Source: Bacteroidia bacterium (GTDB lineage Bacteria > Bacteroidota > Bacteroidia > B-17B0 > Aurantibacillaceae). From it: DNA of 64,000 nt. How positions within the stretch are numbered: the stretch's first letter is position 1; each line of letters starts with the position of its first letter. Position numbers and translations under genes: made by a program. A model generated the notes under the pieces. That model saw nothing but the letters and a program-made list of their open reading frames with translations, was not told where the DNA came from and did not search any database. The stretch spans positions 27,992 through 91,991 of the forward strand of contig JAEUTQ010000073.1 of NCBI GenBank assembly GCA_016787445.1, written 5' to 3'. Positions 15,985-23,088 of this stretch are shown here, piece by piece.

Positions 15985-17025
15985 TTAAATACGAAAACCG
16001 ATTAAAACCATATCATCGGTTTGTTCATTTTTTCCTTGCCAGTTTTTCAACTTAGTTTCAAAATGTTCTTTTTGTTTTGTGACATCATTTGTATAAATGA
16101 GAGCTAGGTCGCTAAAAATTTCTTTCTTGATTTTTTTATTCGCGGGTCCGCCAAACTGATCGGTAATACCATCAGAAAATAAATAAATCATATCGCCGTT
16201 TTGAACATTTAAAGTATGTGTAACAGGTGCATTTTTAATGTGTGGCTGAAAGCTGCCAACGGTACATTTATCGCCGCTTAAGGTGTGTACTCCATTTTTA
16301 GAAACCAACATCATACTGCGCGTTGCACCGGCAAATTCAACTATGCCTTTATTCTTATTAATGTGAACGATGCCCACTTCCATCCCATCGCGCAATGCTT
16401 CTTCATTATTTTGTTTGAGGGTTGCTTTCACTAATGAATTCATCTTATCCATGATTTCAGATGGATTCGTTAATTTTTCATCCATCACCGCACGTTGCAA
16501 AGCTGTTTGTCCGACTAAGGACAAAAACGCACCAGGAACGCCATGTCCGGTACAATCAACCACCGCCATAATAACACATTCTCCGGTATGACAAGCGTAA
16601 TAAAAATCACCACTCACAATATCTTTTGGCTTGTATAACACAAAATGTTCTCCAATGGATTGCATGGTTTTGCTGTCGGGTAAAATGGTGTTTTGAATAT
16701 GCTTCGCGTAATTAATGCTATCGGTAATGTCTTTGTTTTTTTGAGTCAACAACTCTGCATTTAAGCGATGAAGTTTGGCATTTTTTGAGCGGTTGTATAA
16801 GAAGAGTGAAAGAAAAACGATGGAGGCTACTGATAATAAAATAATATTGTTCAGTAACATTTTATGATCTTTAGGATAACAGACCATGTAAGCATCTTCA
16901 CTGCCAAAAAACACATCTTTAAAACTTAGTTTTTCTTTAAATTTTGTGGTGTCTTTTGGTAATCCTGCAAAAGAGGAAAGACTAAGAGCGAAGAATAAAA
17001 TGAATGGGAATAATTTAAATTTCAT
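15985..17025 (-). CDS. SpoIIE-type protein phosphatase, membrane-anchored
   Basis: The 346-residue protein has a signal peptide (ending SSFAG), a short extracytoplasmic segment of about 35 residues, one transmembrane helix (about 59-77), a coiled coil and a SpoIIE/PP2C domain (about 120-346). Metal-binding residues lie in VDCTGHGVPGA, LFSDGITDQFG and QTDDMVL. The linker motif ITDSINYAKHIQ is shared with the two other phosphatases here (9372, 21065). Substrates are probably phosphorylated STAS/SiaC-type regulators. It follows the P-loop kinase gene by 29 nt on the same strand, forming an operon with it and the DUF1684 gene. Confidence 0.88.
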   Translation of the reverse strand: MKFKLFPFILFFALSLSSFAGLPKDTTKFKEKLSFKDVFFGSEDAYMVCYPKDHKMLLNNIILLSVASIVFLSLFLYNRSKNAKLHRLNAELLTQKNKDITDSINYAKHIQNTILPDSKTMQSIGEHFVLYKPKDIVSGDFYYACHTGECVIMAVVDCTGHGVPGAFLSLVGQTALQRAVMDEKLTNPSEIMDKMNSLVKATLKQNNEEALRDGMEVGIVHINKNKGIVEFAGATRSMMLVSKNGVHTLSGDKCTVGSFQPHIKNAPVTHTLNVQNGDMIYLFSDGITDQFGGPANKKIKKEIFSDLALIYTNDVTKQKEHFETKLKNWQGKNEQTDDMVLIGFRI

Positions 17026-17054
17026 TTATTAAACTTAAGAAAATAATACCAAAA

Positions 17055-17456
17055 CTAAAACAGAACTACTTTATACTTTTGGGCCATTTTTTGGATTTGT
17101 TCATCGCTGATGGCATGAATGTTTTTGCTCTGATGTCTGTTCTCAACGGTTAAAACGTGAATTTGATAATTATATTGTTGTGCCAATTTAAAATAAGGCT
17201 CCATCTCCCACTCTAGCGTAAATGCATTATCTAAAAAAATCTTCCCGCTCCCCTGCTCCATGGCTTTTTGCGTATTCAGTTCGCAGTGTTTATAGGCTAA
17301 ATGGTTTTCATCGAATTTAAAATGATAAACACCATTCTCATTTGTAAAATAATCATCCACCGAAAACACCGGATATTTTCCATCTTCGCTTAAGAGTTTA
17401 GCGAGTGTAGATTTACCACTGCCGGGGAGTCCGCGTAATATAATGAGTGATTTCAT
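17055..17456 (-). CDS. small P-loop kinase-like ATPase
   Basis: The 133-residue protein has a Walker A motif GLPGSGKST at residues 9-17, a following SVDDYF (Asp-rich strand), and a C-terminal basic segment. Small AAA_33-type proteins of this size resemble polynucleotide kinase or NEDD4-binding-protein-2-like kinases that phosphorylate small molecules or nucleic acid ends; the substrate cannot be told. It lies four bases after the DUF1684 gene and before a SpoIIE phosphatase, all in one transcription direction. Confidence 0.75.
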   Translation of the reverse strand: MKSLIILRGLPGSGKSTLAKLLSEDGKYPVFSVDDYFTNENGVYHFKFDENHLAYKHCELNTQKAMEQGSGKIFLDNAFTLEWEMEPYFKLAQQYNYQIHVLTVENRHQSKNIHAISDEQIQKMAQKYKVVLF

Positions 17457-17460
17457 TTAA

Positions 17461-18075
17461 TTATTCCTTCGGAGCTTTAATGCCGGCTTCAACTTTCAGA
17501 TTTAAAAAATTCTCTTTTGGAGGGATGGGACAAGAATATTTATGATTGTAGGCGCAATAGGGATTGTAGGCTTTATTAAAATCAACAATGATGCGTTTGG
17601 CATCTGTAGCATTCAAATCAATATATCGTCCGCCACCATAAGAAGTAGTACCACTGGTTAAATCTTTAAAGGGTAAGAACAAATAATCTTTGTATTCGGG
17701 TTTGTTCAGCAAATCCATACTTTGATAGACATTTAGTTTATATTTTTTACGCTTTACTTTAAAAGTAATCTCACCGTACTTCACATATTTAGGTTTGCGT
17801 TCGGTGGTGGTTGGCATTTCAAAAATTTCTTGTCCGGGTGTTACTTTTAAATTCGCAACAACCACTAAGTTCAGATTGATGGGATAAAAATCGTGGCCTT
17901 TGAATTTTAGGCGGTCTTCACGCGTTAAAGGAGAATGGGTTGAATCGGCATACTCATTATTCATATCGTTCTGAAAAACATCAATCGTTTGCAAAATACT
18001 ATCTTTTTTAATTTGCGCTTGATGCTTTGCAGTTAACAATAAAAAGAGGATAACTAGTACGTTACAGGCTTTCAT
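17461..18075 (-). CDS. DUF1684 secreted protein
   Basis: The 204-residue protein has an N-terminal export signal (CNVLVILFLLLTAKHQAQ) and the DUF1684 hallmark near its C terminus: YGGGRYIDL, then FNKAYNPYCAYNHKYSCPIP and PPKENFL. The family is widespread in Bacteroidota and Actinobacteria, its function is unknown, and the conserved Cys pair and acidic residues suggest a binding or catalytic site. It is the first gene of a three-gene minus-strand operon. Confidence 0.85.
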   Translation of the reverse strand: MKACNVLVILFLLLTAKHQAQIKKDSILQTIDVFQNDMNNEYADSTHSPLTREDRLKFKGHDFYPINLNLVVVANLKVTPGQEIFEMPTTTERKPKYVKYGEITFKVKRKKYKLNVYQSMDLLNKPEYKDYLFLPFKDLTSGTTSYGGGRYIDLNATDAKRIIVDFNKAYNPYCAYNHKYSCPIPPKENFLNLKVEAGIKAPKE

Positions 18076-18133
18076 TTCTCGATTAATTATGTGAATTTTA
18101 GAAATTAGGATAAAGATAATTTAATTCCGCGTG

Positions 18134-18153
18134 AACAAATAAACTTGTTTGTT
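18134..18153. promoter_or_regulatory. inverted repeat before the MerR gene, possible operator
   Basis: AACAAA and TTTGTT are separated by 8 nt just before the MerR-type gene. The half-site resembles the TTGTTTAA elements in front of the sigma factor gene at 19267. A weak -7-like TAAACTTG (18140-18147) overlaps it, which would fit autoregulation. Confidence 0.35.
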
Positions 18154-18158
18154 GTTTT

Positions 18159-19043
18159 ATGGAGAACATGACCGGAAAATATAATATAAAGGACCTTGAA
18201 GTGCTATCCGGCATTAAGGCTCACACGTTGCGCATTTGGGAGCAGCGTTATGGGATTTTACAGCCCGAAAGAACAGACACCAACATACGTTTATACAGCA
18301 ACGAAGATTTAAAACGCATCTTAAACGTAAGTACCTTAAATAAAAGCGGAATTAAAATCTCGAAAATTGCGCAGTTAAAAGAAGCTGAAATAAACGATGC
18401 CGTTAAGAAACTCATAGTTACAGGTGATGATAAAGATGGATTAATTGACGGACTCATTGTGGCGATGGTGGATTTGAATGAAGAAATGTTTAACAGAATC
18501 ATTTCCATTAACACGGTGAAAGAAGGTTTTGAAAAAACGATTATTGAAGTCATCTTTCCATTTCTAAAAAAAACCGGTGTCATGTGGTTAACTGATTCGA
18601 TTAATCCGGCTCAGGAACACTTTATCACTAATTTAATTCGCCAGAAACTAATCGCTGCCATTGATAGTGTTAACGGGCATCATACCGAAACATCTCCAAA
18701 AATCACTTTTTATCTTCCGGAAGCTGAATTACACGAAATATCACTTCTGCTATATAACTATATGGCAAAAACAAGGGGATATAATACGATTTACTTAGGT
18801 CAATCGGTACCATTTAATGATTTAATAAAAGTTCAGTCTATCAGTCACACTGAAATTATGGTGACCGTGATTACACAGTCATTAAAAGAAATTGAATTTG
18901 AAGAGTACGTCAATAAACTTGCACATAGCTTACCAAATACTAAGATTTTCATCTCCGGCTATCAAGCCATTAAGAATCCGATAAAATCGCCTAAGAATGT
19001 TCGGATCTTTGAATCTCCTGCAGATTTTATCCAATTACTTTAA
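18159..19043 (+). CDS. MerR-family regulator with B12-binding-type domain
   Basis: The 294-residue protein has an N-terminal MerR helix-turn-helix (YNIKDLEVLSGIKAHTLRIW, residues 7-26) and a C-terminal cobalamin-binding-like module. It carries the helix motif PAQEHFITNLIRQKL, as in CarH/LitR light sensors, and a Rossmann-like part where the usual D-x-H-x-x-G is replaced by ELHEIS. The His is kept, but the altered surroundings leave cobalamin binding uncertain. In Bacteroidota such regulators sit beside carotenoid genes and an ECF sigma factor, as here. It is likely a repressor of the genes at 19267-21062. Met4 is an alternative start. Confidence 0.88.
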   Translation: MENMTGKYNIKDLEVLSGIKAHTLRIWEQRYGILQPERTDTNIRLYSNEDLKRILNVSTLNKSGIKISKIAQLKEAEINDAVKKLIVTGDDKDGLIDGLIVAMVDLNEEMFNRIISINTVKEGFEKTIIEVIFPFLKKTGVMWLTDSINPAQEHFITNLIRQKLIAAIDSVNGHHTETSPKITFYLPEAELHEISLLLYNYMAKTRGYNTIYLGQSVPFNDLIKVQSISHTEIMVTVITQSLKEIEFEEYVNKLAHSLPNTKIFISGYQAIKNPIKSPKNVRIFESPADFIQLL

Positions 19044-19185
19044 TTCATTCGTTTGAGTTTTCTCCCTTGCGGTTAACGCAAGAATTTTTCTGTTCAATCA
19101 TTTATAAGTTTAACTAAACAAAACCAAAATTTTAAATCATTGATATTTAATGATTTAACTTTTATAACGCGAAATTTGCATTATT

Positions 19186-19259
19186 TTGTTTAACCATATA
19201 TTGTTTTTATTAAACATATCAGTACATTTGTTTAATAATTATAACAAATCATTAAACAA
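19186..19259 (+). promoter_or_regulatory. four phased operator half-sites at the carotenoid promoter
   Basis: TTGTTTAA occurs at 19186-19193 and 19228-19235, and TTAAACA(A) at 19210-19216 and 19252-19259. Sites in the same orientation are exactly 42 bp apart (about four helical turns), forming two inverted pairs that flank and overlap the promoter. The likely binder is the adjacent MerR/CarH-like protein. Confidence 0.55.
19201..19230 (+). promoter_or_regulatory. promoter of the sigma factor-crtB-crtZ operon
   Basis: TTG (19201-19203) and TACATTTG (19223-19230) are separated by 19 nt, a full match to the Bacteroidota primary promoter. The start codon at 19267 lies about 30 nt downstream. An in-frame TTG at 19186 is excluded because it precedes the promoter. 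Confidence 0.7.
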
Positions 19260-19266
19260 TAATAAT

Positions 19267-19749
19267 ATGACTACAATAGAATTTAACACCTTATTGGTAG
19301 AGCAATCAAAATCCTTAAAAGGCTTTGCTCTAAATTTAACTCGTGATTCTGAAGCAGCCGCCGATTTATTACAAGACACTATTGTAAAAGCAATACAATA
19401 TCGTGACAAGTTTGTGCGCTCCACTAACTTTAAGGCATGGATGCTGACTATCATGAAAAACACCTTTATTAATAATTACAGAAGAAATAAGCTACGTGAG
19501 AACTCGTTTAAGGAAATTATTTACACCAGCGATTCGAAGTATAGCTCAACGGAAAACATTATTAATACAAAGGAATTACAAAAAAATATTGATGCACTAA
19601 GCGACGAATACAAATTTCCTCTTGAACAATTTATTAACGGTTATAAATATCAGGAAATTGCCGAACAAATGAATTTGCCAATTGGTACAGTAAAAAGTCG
19701 TATCTTTTTCGCGCGAAATAAAGTCATTAAATCATATTTAAAAAATTAA
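19267..19749 (+). CDS. ECF-type RNA polymerase sigma factor
   Basis: The 160-residue protein has the sigma-70 region 2 (LTRDSEAAADLLQDTIVKA, then FKAWMLTIMKNTFINNYRR) and region 4 helix-turn-helix (YQEIAEQMNLPIGTVKSRIF). It carries no anti-sigma gene next door; instead it is flanked by the MerR regulator and phytoene synthase. In related bacteria an ECF factor in this position accompanies carotenoid genes. The operator/promoter region in front sets its start. The crtB gene follows after six bases. Confidence 0.9.
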   Translation: MTTIEFNTLLVEQSKSLKGFALNLTRDSEAAADLLQDTIVKAIQYRDKFVRSTNFKAWMLTIMKNTFINNYRRNKLRENSFKEIIYTSDSKYSSTENIINTKELQKNIDALSDEYKFPLEQFINGYKYQEIAEQMNLPIGTVKSRIFFARNKVIKSYLKN

Positions 19750-19755
19750 TCAGGA

Positions 19756-20592
19756 ATGAAAGAATTATTTGATACCGTTAGCGTAAAATGCAGTAAACTA
19801 ACTACCACAAGTTACAGTACTTCATTTTCACTTGGAATTAAACTATTGGATAAACAATTCCGTGATCCAATTTATTCCATTTATGGCTTTGTACGTTTTG
19901 CTGATGAAATTGTGGATACGTTTCATGATTACAACAAACAATACTTACTCGACAAATTCAGAAAAGATACGCTGGAAGCCATTGAGCAAAAAATCAGCTT
20001 GAATCCAATCTTAAATAGTTTTCAAAAAGTAGTGCATCAATTTAATATTGATATGCCACTCATTACTACTTTTTTGGATAGCATGGAGATGGATTTGAAT
20101 AAAATGGAATACGACAAAGCGCTATACGATAAATATATTTTGGGCTCTGCAGAAGTGGTTGGTTTAATGTGCTTGAAGATTTTCACGAACGGAAACCAGG
20201 AATTATATGATCAGCTCGAATATTATGCCATGAAATTAGGTGCGGCGTTTCAGAAAATTAATTTCTTACGCGACTTGCAAGCCGACTATCATGTAATGGG
20301 TCGTACGTATTTTCCGGGTATCAATTTCGAAACGTTTAACGAAACCGAAAAAGTAAAAATTGAGCGCGATATTGAAGCCGATTTCTCAATGGGATACGAA
20401 GGAATTAAACAACTTCCGAAAAATTCACGCTTTGGTGTATATATAGCTTATGTATACTACTATGCCCTCTTCAAGAAGATTAAAAACACGCCTGCTCACC
20501 GTATTATGAACGAACGCATTCGTGTACCGGATAATGAAAAATATTCATTGCTTTTACGCTCTTACGTGAAGCATAGTTTGAATATGATATAA
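19756..20592 (+). CDS. crtB: phytoene synthase
   Basis: The 278-residue enzyme condenses two geranylgeranyl diphosphates to phytoene, the first carotenoid step. Both Asp-rich diphosphate-binding motifs are seen: ADEIVD (about residues 50-55) and the second in NFLRDLQADY (about 173-182), with GAAFQKINFLRD typical of squalene/phytoene synthases. It overlaps the carotene hydroxylase start by one base (TAATG). The usual partner, phytoene desaturase crtI, is not adjacent and not elsewhere in the window. Confidence 0.92.
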   Translation: MKELFDTVSVKCSKLTTTSYSTSFSLGIKLLDKQFRDPIYSIYGFVRFADEIVDTFHDYNKQYLLDKFRKDTLEAIEQKISLNPILNSFQKVVHQFNIDMPLITTFLDSMEMDLNKMEYDKALYDKYILGSAEVVGLMCLKIFTNGNQELYDQLEYYAMKLGAAFQKINFLRDLQADYHVMGRTYFPGINFETFNETEKVKIERDIEADFSMGYEGIKQLPKNSRFGVYIAYVYYYALFKKIKNTPAHRIMNERIRVPDNEKYSLLLRSYVKHSLNMI

Positions 20593-21062
20593 TGATTGCT
20601 ATTTATATATTAATTACCATTGTTTTCTTTTGTGCCATGGAATTTGTTGCGTGGTTTACGCACAAATACATTATGCATGGTTTATTATGGGTGTTGCATA
20701 AAGATCATCACACAGGGCATAAACACGCGTTTGAGCGTAACGATGCTTTCTTCGTTATCTTTGCTTTACCGGGCGCTTCTTTAATCATAGCCGGTGCCAT
20801 GAACGGATTTAATGAGTTGTTTTTTGCCGGACTGGGAATTACAATTTACGGTGCTGCTTATTTTCTGGTGCATGATGTCTTTATTCATCAACGTTTCAAA
20901 ATTTTCAGAAACTCAACGAATCCATATTTACTCGCTATACGTCGTGCGCATAAAGTGCATCATAAGAAAACTGAAAAAAATGGCGGTGAATGTTTCGGTA
21001 TGCTCATTGTTCCGATGAAATACTTTCGCAATGAAATTGGAACCTTAGCTAAACAAGGCTGA
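20592..21062 (+). CDS. crtZ: beta-carotene hydroxylase
   Basis: The 156-residue integral membrane di-iron hydroxylase converts beta-carotene to zeaxanthin. The His clusters HKYIMH, HKDHH, HDVFIH and HKVHHK are all present among hydrophobic segments, the family fingerprint of the fatty-acid hydroxylase superfamily. It is translationally coupled to crtB. It ends two bases before the convergent phosphatase gene at 21065. Confidence 0.9.
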   Translation: MIAIYILITIVFFCAMEFVAWFTHKYIMHGLLWVLHKDHHTGHKHAFERNDAFFVIFALPGASLIIAGAMNGFNELFFAGLGITIYGAAYFLVHDVFIHQRFKIFRNSTNPYLLAIRRAHKVHHKKTEKNGGECFGMLIVPMKYFRNEIGTLAKQG

Positions 21063-21064
21063 TT

Positions 21065-23002
21065 CTAAATTTTAATTCCCATTACTAAGACATCGTCTAA
21101 CTGTTCGTAAGCAGCTTTCCAGTCGTTGAAAGTTTTACTTAATTCCTGTTTTTGTTCCGGTAAGGACAAAGAATTTATCTGAACAAATTTCTCTTCAAGC
21201 TGCTTGAATTTAAATTTCTTTCCTTTTGGTCCGCCAAACTGATCCGGATATCCATCAGAAGTTAAATAAAACATATCGCCTTTCTCAATCGTGATATTAA
21301 TGTTTGTAAAATCACGATGCATTTCAGTATAAGAAGCGCCAATCGGATGTTTGTCGCCACGATGTGTAATTAATTCCCCGTTTCTTACCTGATACATGAT
21401 ATGATTGGCGCCGGCAAAAACAAATTCGTTCTTCTTTTTATTCCATTTGCACAAAGTGATTTCCATACCATCTCTGATCACACTCTCCTCCTCTGTTTGC
21501 TTTACGGTTGCTTCAAGTCCGATATTAACCTGATTTAAGATTTGTGCGGGAGAAGTAAGCTTACTTTCAAATAAAGCCTGATTCAATAAGTTAACGCCCA
21601 CAATACTCATAAACGCCCCCGGAACGCCATGTCCGGTACAATCTACCAAAGCAAAATAAACATCGTCACCTATGTTTTCTACCCAATAAAAATCACCACT
21701 CACAATATCCTTTGGCTGAAAAAACACGAATGAGTCAGGTAAACAGCGTTGCATTTTTTCCTTTGTCGGGAAAATAGCTTGTTGAATGCGCTTTGCGTAT
21801 CGAATACTATCTGTAATGTTCTTATTAAACTCAGCTAATTCAGCATACGCTTTATCAATTATAAGTTTTTGTGATTGAATGGCTGTGTTTTTTTTCTCTA
21901 GTTCTTCCGCAACTTTTTGTTTGTCTTTAAAGCGCTTAAATATTAAAGTTGATATTAGTAAAAAAGAAATACCGCTTACAACCAAAATAATAATTAAAGA
22001 GTTTTTCTTACGATTACTGATTTCATTCTCTTGCTCCTTTAATTTTTGCTGAAGTTTTATTTCTCCTAACTCCGCCTCTTGTTCCTTGTTCTTAAACCGG
22101 GCTTCCATCTCCGCAATATGATTCATGTTTTCGATATTACGGATACTGTCTTTTAAACCCATCAATTGTTTTTGAATTTGATAGGCTGATTTAATATCAC
22201 CTTTCATCTCATAAGCATCCCGCAAATTAAACAAGGCATACTTAACATCTTCTTTCGCCTGGAATCTTCGTGCTATTCCTAAAACCTGATTAGACACTTC
22301 AATGGCCTTATCCGGATTCTTTTGTTTGATATAAATAGTTCCGAGATTTTCCATGCTTGCCATAATTCCCATGGTGTCGGCAATATTTTTTCTAATATCA
22401 TAACCCTTGCCATGAAACTCTAAGGCATTCTTAAAATCTCCTTTTTGCAAATAAATGAGCGACATGTTATCATAACAAGAACCTAATTGCATCAGATTAT
22501 TGTCTCTTTCATAAATGGCCAGTGCTTTCTTATAATAGGTTAATGAACTGTCTAATTTACCTAACTCATCAAAAATAATGGCGAGATTTCCATAACTGGC
22601 GGCCATGCCTTCATCATCACCCAGCTCCTTACTTAAACGAATGTTCTTATAAAAATAATCCTGCGCCTGATTATACATTCCCTGATACCAATATATCACA
22701 CCCATACTGGTGTAACATTTAGCTAATCCGGATTTATGGCGGTTTTTTGTAAAGAGATTTGCCGCTAATAAATTATACTTTAAAGCCGCACGGAAATTAC
22801 TTTTATATTCTTCACAAAACGCGAACTGTAATGCAGCTTCAGCCTGCAATATTTCATTTTTAATAGCGATGGCTTCTTCGTATGCTACGCGAATCCATTT
22901 TTGTGCCGAATCAACATTTACATTTTTAAATTCGAAAGTAAATGCCAATAAACAAGAAACGCTTTTGGTTCTGCTCTCCGCGTTTTTATAAACGTTAAAC
23001 AA
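21065..23002 (-). CDS. TPR sensor with SpoIIE-type phosphatase; start uncertain
   Basis: At least 645 residues: about six TPR repeats (residues 50-270), a coiled coil, a transmembrane helix (about 335-355), a second coiled coil and a SpoIIE/PP2C phosphatase (about 400-645) with VDCTGHGVPGA, TSDGYPDQFG and QLDDVLV. The TTG at 23002 is the only standard start, but the frame stays open to 23101 and the extension reads KKVLYIFAFLTITLNRLSAD, a typical signal peptide preceded by an ATC codon (23077-23075) where ATG would be expected. Either a rare start, a mutated start or a sequence error is involved. The gene follows icmF closely and may share its transcript. Confidence 0.82.
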   Translation of the reverse strand: MFNVYKNAESRTKSVSCLLAFTFEFKNVNVDSAQKWIRVAYEEAIAIKNEILQAEAALQFAFCEEYKSNFRAALKYNLLAANLFTKNRHKSGLAKCYTSMGVIYWYQGMYNQAQDYFYKNIRLSKELGDDEGMAASYGNLAIIFDELGKLDSSLTYYKKALAIYERDNNLMQLGSCYDNMSLIYLQKGDFKNALEFHGKGYDIRKNIADTMGIMASMENLGTIYIKQKNPDKAIEVSNQVLGIARRFQAKEDVKYALFNLRDAYEMKGDIKSAYQIQKQLMGLKDSIRNIENMNHIAEMEARFKNKEQEAELGEIKLQQKLKEQENEISNRKKNSLIIILVVSGISFLLISTLIFKRFKDKQKVAEELEKKNTAIQSQKLIIDKAYAELAEFNKNITDSIRYAKRIQQAIFPTKEKMQRCLPDSFVFFQPKDIVSGDFYWVENIGDDVYFALVDCTGHGVPGAFMSIVGVNLLNQALFESKLTSPAQILNQVNIGLEATVKQTEEESVIRDGMEITLCKWNKKKNEFVFAGANHIMYQVRNGELITHRGDKHPIGASYTEMHRDFTNINITIEKGDMFYLTSDGYPDQFGGPKGKKFKFKQLEEKFVQINSLSLPEQKQELSKTFNDWKAAYEQLDDVLVMGIKI

Positions 23003-23088
23003 GCTATCTAAGCTGTCTGCCGAAAGCCTATTTAACGTAATGGTTAAAAACGCGAATATGTAAAGTACTTTCTTGATACAGCAATACC

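Noticed and set aside
19186..19266. Longer N terminus for the sigma factor (TTG start)
   Set aside because: The extension contains the operators and the promoter of the same operon.
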